64,000 nt of DNA from Cliona cf. orientalis (lineage: Eukaryota > Porifera > Demospongiae > Clionaida > Clionaidae), in contig OZ005694.1 of NCBI GenBank assembly GCA_963930775.1, forward strand, positions 2,542,001-2,606,000. The letters run 5' to 3'. Numbering within the stretch: position 1 is the first letter of the stretch; the number at the start of each line of letters is the position of its first letter. Positions 51,578 to 63,184 of the stretch are shown here, one piece after another. The notes beneath the pieces are model-generated. The model worked only from the letters and a program-made list of their open reading frames with translations, was not told the DNA's origin and did not search any database. The translations under genes and the position numbers were made by a program.

Positions 51578-51733
51578 CCATAGTGTCGCGGGTATTACTA
51601 AGCGCCCATAATAGTGTATTTCAAGGGGTCATTGTAGCAGCTTCTATATACAAATGTATTGAAATTATATATTATATCCCGGATAAGCTTCCCCATGTGG
51701 GCCACAATCACGATTTTATTGGGACACTACGGT
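51578..51733. repeat. CATAGTGTCCCAGGCAAG MITE, copy 5
   Basis: Counterpart of the copy at 45912, carried along in the DNAI1 duplication. CATAGTGTCGCGGG to TTGGGACACTACGG. Confidence 0.85.
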
Positions 51734-51789
51734 ATATTTGTACCGGACATTGTACATGTATGTACTATGATTGTATGTATCCACTGCAG

Positions 51790-52768
51790 GCCCACCACAT
51801 GGCAGTGCATGCTATTTGCTGGAGTCCCTTCCATCAGAATGTCTTTGCCAGCTGTGGTGCTGACTGGACCGTCAAAATAATATGGGACCACACTAGAAAG
51901 TAAGTATTCACTTTTTTGACAAGCAATAGTGTAGTATAGTAATGTACGTGTGTGTGCCCTGGATTTTTCCTCTTCCAATTAGCTTAATAATGTAGTTTGG
52001 CTGCTATCAGCACAGATATGAATGGAAATGTCTATGGTGTTTTAGTTTGGCTCCTATCAATACACGATATGAATAAATGTGATGTCATGTAGCTGTAGTG
52101 CTGTTCCACAATTATCAATGCATGCAAGTAATCAAATGGCATGATAGTCATCTTGAATGTTTCCTTTCTCCTACAGAGACCCAATGTTTACGTTTGATTT
52201 GAGCAATGTTGTTGGTGATGTGGCCTGGTCACCCTACTGTGCCACTGTGTTCGCTGCAGTCACAGCCGAAGGAAAGGTTTACGTTTATGACCTCAACATC
52301 AACAAGTATGAGCCCCTCTGTGTTCAAACAGGTATGTGGAGTTGATGCAAGATAACAACTACATTGTATATTCGGTGAATGTTGAATGGATAACGTGCTA
52401 GTACTAGTAGTGGGATCAATGTGGCACACTGATTTCTTTCAAAAGGCAACCATTGCCTGTTAGCTATGCTCCACCCACTTTGCCAAAATTTATTGGCAAT
52501 CAAACAATTCCACTGTCCTTTACCTCAAACTTTCTCCTAATCTGAGGAAGGCACTAAAGGTACTCCCTACCTCCCCCCGTTCTTCTTTCCCTAATTTTCT
52601 AAAATAATGCTTGCAATTACATCCTGATCCTGTGGTTGATTGCAGTTTAAATTTTATTTCCAGGAGAAGACTTATAGCAAAGAGAATGAAGTGGCAAAAA
52701 TGGAGAAATCGATAACGTTTGTTCGTGAGCCACTGTTAGAGAAAGAGCAAGATACCTCTTCATCCTAG
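51790..52768 (+). pseudogene. DNAI1 3'-end duplicate, copy 2 (exons 14-17)
   Basis: Exon 14 equivalent 51790-51899 has a 3-nt insertion (KIIWD for KIWD). Exon 15 is 52177-52331. Exon 16 survives only as 52511-52559, because a deletion fused intron 15 to its second half. Exon 17 is 52664-52768. Exon and intron sequences are nearly identical to the parent (exon 15 has V for I at one codon). No upstream exons or start exist, and loss of the exon 16 acceptor puts exons 15 and 17 out of frame. Not a functional dynein chain. Confidence 0.93.
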
Positions 52769-53089
52769 ATGAACACTCTCTTAAACTGGTGAAAGATAGT
52801 AATACTATTACTATGTACATGTATTATGCTTCAGCATACATGCATTATTCTGTATTTAATTAAATTATACATTGTACATTGTGTACACATACTGACTGAT
52901 TATAATATTTACTTGCCCCCTACTTGCATGTCAGTATACCAGCCCACATTATCATATTATTTTTGTGTGCAGCGCTAATGGAGCGATCAGACCTTCATGC
53001 ATGCATGTGGGACAAATCTACAGCCAAACTATCATGACACCAGTTGACCAATATTATCAGTACAACTATCAATACCTGATGTCCTGTAC

Positions 53090-53740
53090 ACTGCTACATG
53101 CAGCTATAGGAAAATTTAAAAGCGAAAATTCTGTGCCTATAATCTCAGCTCTATTTATGCAACTGTGCATGATGGGTGTTGAATCTTGCTTTTGTTGCTA
53201 CTGCATGGATGTACCACCAGGGTGGTGCACGTGGCCATGCACTAGCTCGGGACTCATACACATGTAGTGTATTCAGCAGGCTAGCTGCCACCATATTATA
53301 TATTATGTGCATGTTGCTTTAACAGAAATAAAACTAAAGGCTGCTTGCATGAATGCTGGCACTGAGCATGATTGGCTTTTCAGCAGACATCTTGATTGGG
53401 TGTTCATCATAACGATTTAAGAGACTACATGACATTGTATAATAATGTTACACCAATCAGACATTACTTTTCTCTATGATGAACATAGCTAATATACCAT
53501 AACGGCAAATACCAGATTATTTCCCTTTTAAATTCTATACATGACAACTGAGAAGGCACTGGGAAAGTTTACATTACTGGGGTACGTGAAATCACCAAGG
53601 GGGAGAGCCTTTATTCATAGCATAGATAGACTTAGTAGAGGGGGAGGATTGGGATCTTCAATCCATAGTAAATGTACAAGCAGGTATCACTCACATATGC
53701 ACACAATCATTAATTTGCGTTCCTTTCATGCCTGCACAGT
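53090..53740. repeat. inverted segmental duplication, arm 1
   Basis: From CTATAGGAAAATTTAAAAGC and AGCTCTATTTATGCAACTGT through GCATGCACTAGCTCGGGACT and AGGCTGCTTGCATGAATGCT. The reverse complement, with indels, lies at 60470-60985. I see no gene. Confidence 0.75.
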
Positions 53741-53989
53741 CATGTGACTTTATTCCATGCCTGGTCAAAATGGAAAGTTATTTTTTATTAATACATTGTA
53801 CAGTATACATAATATTATAGACTACATCATGCAAGGTGGTCAAATACGCACCCAAACTCTGATGCATACCTAGATATATAGGTTGGCATTATACTTAAAT
53901 TTTCATGAATAGCTATATGATTTCTTATAGCACAGCCATAATAATGTAAACCTAGGCCTAATTGTACAATGTCCTATTAATTGATCAGA

Positions 53990-54250
53990 GTTCAACAAGT
54001 TTGTTTAATTGCAGCAATATTATTGTTACCAAACTATTAATCATGTATTTTATCTGATCATTGTTACACCTGCATAACCTGTACAGGCATTGTTGAACTA
54101 TAATCAGGTTTTCATTTAGGGGGTCACCCCCTTGGAACCTGGCTGCCCCCCCCCCCCCCCTTGAGAATAGCCACCAACCATGCACAAGTGCGAATACATG
54201 ACATTGTACATGTAGTGAATGATGAAAGTGTCCAAAGCGGCAGTTTTGCT
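53990..54250. repeat. direct duplication with 61230-61690, containing a poly-C run
   Basis: Shares GATCAGAGTTCAACAA, TTTAATTGCAGCAA, TCACCCCCTTGGAACCTGGC, a poly-C run and TTGAGAATAGCCACCAACCA with the region just downstream of peptide copy 3 exon 2. The exon itself is missing here. Confidence 0.75.
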
Positions 54251-54894
54251 CAAATTTAACCCATAAACTATCACAATCAATACTCTCTCTCACTTAGCTA
54301 TGCTACAATGACCTCTTCATGGCTGCATCATCTGTCCACTCAACTTATATATGTAGCCTTATTTGCAACACTCTATCTAACTGTATATAGCTGGATATAC
54401 ATACTATACGAATCCACAGCCGCAAAACAATACTAGCTAAAGGGAGAAAATAACACAATTAATGAGTTGTGTTTTGGCTCATTAGAGGTGTCTTATGGCT
54501 TGGTGTAGCTCTTTTGGCTCTGAATTGAGATCTTCCACAAATTCACTGGTTGCCATATCTACCACAGTGGAGCTTGTATTTGTATACGAACTAGATGATT
54601 TGTAGATCATGTTACTGTAATGATCAACTGTACATGTATATCGAGAATATCCAATGCTTGGTGTGCGCTATCATTCCTGCAGTTGGATGATGCATGACGA
54701 GTGCACTTTGTTATCATAATATTCTGGTCAATTTCCTCCAGGTACTTGGCCAATTTCACAATTTGTAATATCTTGAATACAGCGTCTGATTCACATATCT
54801 AAATACGTGGTAGAGTAATACACCAGAAGCTGGATTAATATATTAATCGCAATGGATAAGTTCGTCACTGCTTCCTGATTACTCCCTGTATCGG

Positions 54895-56830
54895 TTGTAT
54901 ACCAGGAGAAAATATGCCCAGAAGCCTACCAGTCGCTATGGAGACCCCAGCTCATGTGTGCACTGTGTGTACCAGGCCCTTCCTCCTTCTCCTCTTGAAG
55001 GGCCTGGGAACAAGGCTACACCAGAACAGCAGGAAAAATTTTTAAATTTCAAACAAAGTATCAAAGATCTAGATTTCGAGATAGGCACAACAAATTTTAG
55101 CTGCAACTGCCACGTGTCAGATTTTAAATATGAACCTGCAGGGCACATAGTTACCGGGAATCTAGGCATAGTGGAAAATAGAAAAGTAATTAGCAAAGGC
55201 CCATCATATAGTAACATTAATTGGGATACCGACCTAAAAATCATCAAAAAAGCCGTTAGGGCATACAAAATAAGTGGGCTAAGAAGGAAAGAGTAGATAG
55301 CTATAGCCGTACTTTAGACGAATGGGAATGTAGAATCATAGAAACAGTTCATGCTAGGATAGATAGACTTAGGAAGAAAGGTAAAAACAAGCGGAAAAAG
55401 CATGTTTTGTCGGATTTAGAATGCAAAAACTATTTAGAGTACTTCCAAAAACATTTTGTTTTATATAGTCCCTGCAGATAAAGCGAGCAATAACGTCTTA
55501 ATTGTTTGCAAAAAATATTACCTCGATATAGTATTAAAAGAGCTTAGCACGAATAATGGGACTAGCCCACAAACTTACACACCTTGTGGCACTCACGTGG
55601 ACCATCTAGTTGTGGAGCACATAGAATTTTTGATTAAAGAAAATATTAGAATCCCAACGGATATGAAACAACTGCCAGCCTTTTACTGGCTCCCAAAAAT
55701 GCACAAAAATCCGATAGGTAGTAGATTCATAGCAGCTTCTAGTGCATGCACCACCAAACCTCTATCACAATTGCTAACATCTAGTCTTAAACTAATTGCG
55801 CAGGGATTGCTAGAAATACAGGTGTTAATTGTTTTTGGATCATAAATAATGCCGCAGAAGTCCTAAAAAAAATAAAGAAATTAAACCGTACCAAAGGAGC
55901 CAGACATTTTGATAGCTTCGATTTTTCCACTCCTTATACTAATATACCACACTATCTTCTTCTAGACAGCATCAGCCAGCTCATTAGTGAGGCATATAGA
56001 ATTAGAGGGGCAAAATAGCGTACTGGTCCAACACAGTATTAACACGTGAACATAGTATTACCGAGGACCAACTGGTCAAACTAATAAAATTTCTCATGGA
56101 TAATAGCTATCTACATTCAAGTCAGAAACAAAATTTTTAGGCAAACAATAGGCATACCGATGGGCACTGACTGTGCTCCACTTCTAGCAAACCGTTTTTC
56201 TTTTTTATTACGAGTACAAGTTCATGAAAGAAAAACTAAAACATAGCAGTTATAATAATAGTAAAAATTTTTGTAACACTTTTCAATACATTGACGACCT
56301 ACTTACACTTAACAATCCCACTTTTGAGCAGGAAATTAGGAATATATACCCGCGACAATTAGAACTAAAAAGGACCACGGAAACAGATAGTAGGTTTTCT
56401 TATTTAGACTTAGAAATAAACATTAGCGATAGGACATTTACCACGGCAGTTTTTGACAAGCGCGATAATTTTAGTTTTCACATAGCTAGTCAATTTTCCT
56501 CACATGGATAGCAACATACCTAGAAAACCAGCCTACGGGGTTTATATCTCTCTGTTAATTAGAATAGGGCGCATATGCGATAGTTACGAGAGTTTTTTTC
56601 ACCAGACACCACAAATTAATCTGTAGATTAGTCAAACAGGATTTTTTATACGATAAACTAGTTACTACTTTTAAAACATTTTGTAGCAGTTATCCTGAGA
56701 TTTTTTCCAAGTTTAAAATTTCCATTAGAAAGCATGTACAGAATGGTACTTGCCTTCCCACTGTAGCTATCAGTAGTCTGTCGAATAGAGTAAACATTAG
56801 ATCTAGGTTTTCAAAAAAAATCTTAGTTTA
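54895..56830 (+). pseudogene. Penelope-like retroelement, decayed RT
   Basis: Plus-strand frame pieces follow in order with at least three frameshifts or stops: 54895-55296 (EKFLNFKQSIKDLDFEIG, WDTDLKIIKKAVRAY), about 55270-55480, 55456-55845 (IVPADKASNNVLIVCKKYY, LPAFYWLPKMHKNPIGSR), about 55800-56020 (ARHFDSFDFSTPYTNIPH), about 56130-56220 (TIGIPMGTDCAPLLANRF) and 56224-56511 (FQYIDDLL, RFSYLDLEINI). The order PADK, LPKMHK, FSTPYTNIP, GIPMG and YIDD is the RT of Penelope-type elements. No GIY-YIG endonuclease could be read after the RT. It lies between DNAI1 copy 2 and peptide copy 2. Confidence 0.75.
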
Positions 56831-57500
56831 AGGGCGCCAATAGTCTGACATCAAATTAGTTACATCATAACACTAATTACCATACTGATAGCAACCTAAA
56901 CGTATATAACTAGGGCCATTGGTCACAACAACTAATATAGCTACAAAAAGTTCCAGAGCCTAAAGAAGTAGACTGCTCCAGCTCCTGCATGAACACCCGG
57001 GATTCGTGAGTTAACCCCTACAAAATTATGTAGTAGCCTAGCCTCCGAGGCTAGTAGTAGCCAGTAACAGTACTGACTGGAGATTCTGTTAATTTCCCTG
57101 AATGTGTAATATGCATGCTGCCCGTGTCCATGAGCCACTTAGGTGGGTAGGGAGAGTTTCCATAGAACAAAAGAGCTTTTCAACCTACCACCCCTAGTTC
57201 TCAAGGCTAGGCACCTATGTGGCTCTGCCTTCTGCTTAAATTAGGTTTGCCTGAGCAGGCAGTGGGATGGTTTCCCCTTAGATTTGGATTGGTAGTAGAA
57301 GATAAACCTACTGAATTTTCATGGCTTGAAGGCACTATATTTTGGCCATAAACTTTCTTAAAGTATTAATCAATAGCACAGCTGATAATGTTAATTGGAA
57401 TGCATTGATAAGAGTTCAGCAAGTTCTACATTTTAATTTCAGCAGATTCTTTAATTCTGTCCCAATTGGCTAAATTGGCTTCTGCTTAGTAGAAGTAGTT

Positions 57501-57949
57501 CTAACGTCCACTGCAAGGAAAAAATATTAGCAGGTCACAGAATTAGCTATAATATTAATTTACATTTGGAGTAAAATGATTATCTGCCCCTATTGGCAGT
57601 GCTATGAGTAGCTAGTACCCAGAAGCAGCTAGCTGCACACATGCATGCATACTGCAGTGTTAACTATAGAAATTAGTATAATAATACCTGCATGTACTAT
57701 CCACTGAATTACAACTCGACCCTTATAATTTTACTTACATATTCCAGCAAGGCGTACAGTCTCCATTCATACCATTTCTGCCAGCAGCCTCAGCACCATT
57801 CTCACAGCATTGTGCAGCAGTGGGCATGTTGTTGAAGCCACGGTGGCAAGTCCCATCACTCTCTCGGTAGATCCAGTAGCAGTGGATTCAACAAGACTCA
57901 CAAGGAGAATCAGGGCAAAAAGAGAAAACACAATCTTCGTTGACTTCGT
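57501..57949 (-). pseudogene. small secreted peptide, copy 2 (dead)
   Basis: Aligns along both exons (57949-57739 and 57510-57501) with copies 1 and 3. Both ATG codons of the signal peptide have become ACG (TGCACAACGAAGTCAACGAAG). A 7-nt deletion just after GAATCC shifts the frame. In the shifted frame the mature part is well kept: CYWIYRESDGTCHRG, then CCENGAEAAGRNGMNGDC, TPCWN and IGR, with six cysteines. The splice donor, acceptor and TATA box (58036-58043) remain. Preservation of the mature region suggests recent loss. Confidence 0.8.
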
Positions 57950-58764
57950 TGTGCACAAATGTTACTGAATCGTACAATTCGAAATTATCCAAGAAAGAGA
58001 ACGTTGCTTTTGAGGTGGCTGTAGGATCTAGTTCCTTTATATAGTCTACAACCACAGTGACAGTGACTCAGCTATAGCTGCATGTAAGTGCATAATTTAT
58101 TAGTATTTAAGTGAACTTCATCTTGTGTTCCCGTTGTTAACAAAAGCTGACCTGTAGGCAGTGGTGTCTAACTTAGTCTACCCTGTGTTTACCTAATTTC
58201 ATGTAATGCAAATTCTTTCAATATCAGTAACACAAATATATTAATAATGTATTTTTCCAGCGCTTTCTTAGCTGTCGCATAAAAAAAGTTACGAAGCCAA
58301 TCAAAGCAGAAAGACAAAGGGAAGACTGATCTGGATATAGCTACTCATCAGCGTACCAATTGATGATTTTGACTGGGACTCGATTCTTTCCCAAAATGTT
58401 GAATTGTGGTGGAAACTCTGGCATCAACAATTTATGCTAATAATGGCTGAGTCATACCCACGAGAAGGAATCTTCCTTGGTTGAATAAAATAATTATCTC
58501 CTCAATGAAAAAGAGAAACCTTCTATTCAAGTAAGCAAAACAGACTGGGAACTACACGTGTTATAAACTCAAAGGATCCAAAGAAATTTGGAAAGCACAG
58601 ATATGAATGGAAATGTCTGTGGTGTTTTAGTTTGGCTCCTATCAATACACGATATGAATAAATGTGATGTCATTTAGCTGTAGTGCTGTTCCACAATTAT
58701 CAATGCATGCAAGTAATCAAATGGCATGATAGCTAGTCATCTTGAATGTTTCTTTCTTCTACAG

Positions 58765-59631
58765 AGACCCAATGTTTACGTTTGATTTGAGCAATGTTGT
58801 TGGTGATGTGGCCTGGTCACCCTACTGTGCCACTGTGTTCGCTGCAGTCACAGCCGAAGGAAAGGTTTACGTTTATGACCTCAACATCAACAAGTATGAG
58901 CCCCTCTGTGTTCAAACAGGTATGTGGAGTTGATGCAAGATAACAACTACATTGTATATTCGGTGAATGTTGAATGGGTAATGTGCTAGTACTAGTAGTG
59001 GGATCAATGTGGAACATTGATTTCTTTGAAAAGGCAATCATTGCCTGCTGGCTATGCTCCACCCACTTTTGCCAAAACTTATTGGTAATCAAACAATCCA
59101 GATGCCATTGATTAAATGCAATGGTGATTTTTGCAACTGTGGGGGGGGGGGGGGGGGCACTGATAATGGGCTATCCTCAAGGAAGATGTTTTGTCAACGG
59201 TTAACATTGATAACTGAAATTAACGAGGTGTGATGTAGTTTATTAGAGATGTTATTATTCCATACTACAGTTATTCAGAAGAGGAATACCAAGCTGACTC
59301 ATGTGGCATTCAACCCCATTCACCCTGTGCTCATTGTTGGTGACGATCGTGGCACTGTCCTTTGCCTCAAACTTTCTCCTAATCTGAAGAAGGCACTAAA
59401 GGTACTCTTCTCTCTCTCTCTCTCTCTCTCTTTCTCTAGCTCTCTCCCCCTCTCCCTCCCCTAATTTTCTAATAATTAATGTTCATAATTACATCCTAAT
59501 CCTGTGGTTTTTAATTTTATTTCCAGGAGAAGACTTATAGCAAAGAGAATGAAGTGGCAAAAATGGAGAAATTGATAACGTTTGTTCGTGAGCCACTGTT
59601 AGAGAAAGAGCAAGATACCTCTTCATCCTAG
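58765..59631 (+). pseudogene. DNAI1 3'-end duplicate, copy 3 (exons 15-17)
   Basis: Exons 15 (58765-58919), 16 (59271-59401) and 17 (59527-59631) are intact with splice sites and join in frame to the normal stop. Differences from the parent are few (KVYVYD for KVYIYD, NLKKALK for NLRKALK). Exon 14 and everything upstream are missing, so no start is available. It shares the intron 15 poly-G tract at the orthologous position. Confidence 0.93.
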
Positions 59632-60090
59632 ATGAACACTCTCTTAAACTGGTGAAAGATAGTAATACTATTGCTATGTATTATGCTTTAGCATACTTGC
59701 ATTATTCTGTATTTAAATTATACAATGTACATTGCGTACACATACATGTACAATTTGACTGATTATACTACTTGCCCCCTACCTACCTTGCCTACGTTGT
59801 CATAATAATTAAAAACATGTGCAGCGCTAATAGAGCAATCAGACCTTTCGCCAGACAATGATCTGAGAGAGACAAATCACAGGCTGCACGGGTGACAAAT
59901 TACCTCCCAATAAAGTATAACTATGACCCTATAAGCTTTAAAGTTTGGGCTAAGTTTTGGGTTAAGTAACTGTTGTTATTATGTGTAATTCAAGCTAACA
60001 TTGTGCATTATAAAGAGAGTCAATACAGTAATTAATACAATTTTGCAAACGTGCGTATTTTGAGTTTTGAACCATCACCGGGTTTAATTA

Positions 60091-60155
60091 GCCTCGTCCC
60101 CAGGCCATTCCCGATTTTTCAATGTGAAAAATCGGGAGTGGCCTGGGGACGAAGC
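60091..60155. repeat. hairpin element, 31-bp stem
   Basis: Arms 60091-60121 and 60125-60155 (GCCTCGTCCCCAGGCCATTC... and complement) differ at two positions around a 3-nt loop. The CTCGTCCCCAG word recurs at 26824 and, inverted, at 27107, which suggests a dispersed small element. Confidence 0.85.
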
Positions 60156-60469
60156 TGGATTTGTACATGTATCTGTAGCAAACTGGAATGCTAGGCCTAT
60201 AGTCTGCGTGCATGCTAGGACTATTATCATGATCTAATTTCAGTAGCTAGCTAGTTGTAGCTATTCATGCATGCAGAGAGAAGGGATCAGTGTATAGGGC
60301 CCGTGTTGCTGAAGAATAATTATTATGATATCATGCATTAATTTTCTGGTTTGTGTGAATAAGAAATTTAATAGTATAATTAATATTGCATTAAATTTTG
60401 GTACCAGGGGCTATTTTGGGTGTCGCCCGTGCAGCCTACAGTGTGTGCCAATCAGATGCACGAAGTAAG

Positions 60470-60985
60470 GTCACATGACTGTCCAAGCATGAAAGGAATG
60501 CAAATTAATGATCATGCACAGGAGTGATAGCTGCTTGTACATTTACATGTACTATCATAATGGATCGAAGAATAGTAGAGGGGCATCCCACGAGACTATA
60601 CTGTATTACACCAATCTGGTGTTTACCGTTATGGTATTAGCTATGTTCATTTGAGAGAAGTAATATCAGATTGGTAACATATATTAATTTTATAGCCTCT
60701 TACATTATCATGATGAACTCCCAATTAGAAAGCTCAGTGCCAATTTTGCAGCATTCAAGCAGCCTTTAGTTTTGAAGCAAGATGCATGTAATATGGTGGC
60801 AGCCTGTGTGCACAGTGAGTCCCGAGCTAGTGCATGGCCACCACACTCTCAGACTGGTGGTAGATCCATGCAGTAGCAACAAAAGCAAGATTCAACACCC
60901 GGCATCACAGTTGCACAAAATAGAGCTGAGATCAGGCACAGAATTTCCGCTTTAAAAATTTCCTATAGCTGCATGTAGTGCATGC
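60470..60985. repeat. inverted segmental duplication, arm 2
   Basis: Reverse complement of 53090-53740: AGTCCCGAGCTAGTGCATGG, GCAACAAAAGCAAGATTCAA, AGAGCTGAGATCAGGCACAG. Separated from arm 1 by about 7 kb. Confidence 0.75.
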
Positions 60986-61299
60986 ACAGGACATCAGGTA
61001 TTAATTTAATAGTACTGGTATTGGCCTATATTATACTAGTGTCGAAATAGTTTGAATGTGGATTTGCCCCACATGCATGCATGTATAATTAATATGTGGG
61101 CTTATACCCAAACACCAATGCATATATACCTAGATAGACCGGTATTATACTTAAATTTTCATGAATGATTTCTTGATAGCACAGCCATAATAATGTAAAC
61201 CTAATATTATTATTTTACATAATACATTAACGATCAGAGTTCAACAAATTTTTAATTGCAGCAAATCCTTTTCTTCTGTCCCATTGATTTTGGCTCCTG

Positions 61300-63082
61300 C
61301 TAGTATTTGTCCTTGGCATTGTAGTACTTGGCATTGTAGTACTCATCGACTGCACGTTCACTGTAAAGAATAATTATTATTATTGCCAACTATTAATTTT
61401 GATATTTTATGTATTAAAATAATCGTTGGTATAATAAAATTTAATCATTATTACACCTGCATAACGTATATTACAGGCATTATTGAACTATTATTAAGCA
61501 GGGTTTCATTTAGAGGAGCACCCCCTTGGAAACTGGCTGCCCCCCCCCCCCCCCCCCCCCCCTTCTTGAGAATAGCCACCAACCATGCATGCATAAGTGC
61601 AAATATAATGTCATGATATTGTACATGTAAAACGTTTGAATGGTGAAAGTGTCCAAAGCGGCAGTTTTGCTGATATTATTTAACCCATAAACTCCCTGAT
61701 CGAAGCTTCTTGCTATCATTATACTAAGATTATAGTTGTCCGTGCGTCCGTGCGTCCGTCCCAGCGGGAGGTGACCAGAAGTGATTTGACCCGAGCTAAA
61801 AAAATTTCTTTCTGGGCGTCACTGGACTTGGGACGATACAGCAGACAGCCCACTGATGGCGGCTGGCTATGGCCCAGCAGCCCGGCACTAAAGTGAGCTG
61901 CTTAAAAAAACCGGCAGGAGAGTATTAGACTGAACTGTACACTTACATATGGCGGCCTGGAGAATGCGAAAGAGTGACATTCTTGAGTCGATGTTGCCCA
62001 TAGGTGCTTTCCAGAGGGAGGCGATTCTATTCTAAGCGTCTTTTCTTGGGACCCCTTGCGAGCGAAGCTGCAAGACAAGTAATGAATGCTTTAGCTAGGT
62101 GATTGACAAAGTCACATGATTAGGCAGGATGTGCATGTGCGCTAGCTTGCTCTCTGCGCATGCGCACAAATACGTAGGTAAAGGTCGTCGACCACACATG
62201 CACAATAATAGCAAGGGCTTATAGACCCCAAAGGGGGAGAGGGCATGTATCTGGCACCTGGCAAACTTCAAATCCATAGGCTAAAAATAGTAAAATCTAC
62301 ATTATCAGTCCATAGCACTAATGCAGTCCAGACAGCAGCTGTTACTATAATTAGTTACAAACCACTGTCTGATTTGAACTTTGCTAGGGACACTATCATG
62401 TATGGCAGTTACATGCCCTCTCCCCCTTTGGGGTCTATAAGCCCTTGATAATAGTAGGAGTGAGCGAGCGAAGCGAGCTCACTCCTTGTAATATTATAAT
62501 ATTATAATATTATACGCGTGCTAGGAAACGCATTCCCTATCCAATATTATTAAAGAGCCAGCCCCAACCAAATCTCAGAAGCCACCATGTTGAAACAGCC
62601 TCAGAGGTTATAGAGACAAATTTTTCTGGGGGAGCATGTACCCCCAGACCCACCTAATATAATAGCTAATGAACACCATTATTGTTTGGGGATGAAAAAA
62701 AAACACTTCAAGTATTACTATTGGGCTTTGTCCCCCTTTAACTCCGCAATCATTGTGTTTGCCCCCCTTATCAAAAATCCTAAATGAAACTCTGATACGT
62801 AATATTTGCCTAGCTAGCTTAATATCCACTGCACTGCCAACTTATCCCCTTAATGGTTACTTACTAGCCGGGACAAGGCTCACAGTGTCCATTCCAACCA
62901 TTTATGCCATAAGCTGCAGCACCAAGGTCACAGCATTCATAAGGATATTGTTTGGTGTTGAAGCCATTGTGGCAAGTTCCATCACTCCGTTGGTAGTTAC
63001 TGTAGCAGCTGACGCTGGATTCAACAATATTCACAAGGAGAATCAGGGCAAAAAGAGAAACCACAATCTTCATTGTCTTCAT
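61300..63082 (-). CDS. small secreted cysteine-rich peptide, copy 3
   Basis: Exons 63082-62865 and 61360-61300, spliced with a GTAAGT donor and TTCTTTACAG acceptor across a 1504-bp intron, encode 92 residues. The signal peptide is MKTMKIVVSLFALILLVNIV, cleaved near ESS. The mature peptide has six cysteines: CYSNYQRSDGTCHNGFN, then YECCDLGAAAYGINGWNG, HCEPCPG. It ends with a tyrosine-rich tail (ERAVDEYYNAKYYNAKDKY) that contains a duplicated YYNAK. Reading through the donor would stop at once (PG, TAG). The conserved donor in all three copies and the open exon 2 favour splicing. A TATA box lies at 63172-63179. The family is not recognised; an extracellular disulfide-bonded peptide is inferred. 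This tail is absent in copies 1 and 2, where exon 2 stops after three residues. Confidence 0.75.
61541..61562. repeat. poly-C tract
   Basis: C run of about 22 nt inside the direct duplication shared with 54146-54163. Confidence 0.9.
62213..62446. repeat. 234-bp MITE with perfect 36-bp terminal inverted repeats
   Basis: AAGGGCTTATAGACCCCAAA... (62213-62248) is the exact complement of 62411-62446. The interior has no coding capacity. It lies in the intron of peptide copy 3. A second short hairpin (GAGCGAGCGAAGCGAGCTC) follows at 62461-62485. Confidence 0.93.
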
Positions 63083-63184
63083 TGTGCACAAATGTTACTG
63101 AATCGTACAATTCGAAATCATCCAAGAAAGAGAATGTTGCTTTGAGGTGGCTGCATGCAGGAGCTAGTTCCTTTATATAGTCTC

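Noticed and set aside
58765-59631. A second working dynein intermediate chain gene
   Set aside because: Only exons 15-17 are present, with no start and no N-terminal half.
62864-63091. Peptide copy 3 as a single-exon gene starting at TTG 63091 and stopping after PCPG
   Set aside because: The first ATG is at 63082, and a GTAAGT donor conserved in all copies lies right at the apparent stop, leading to an open second exon.
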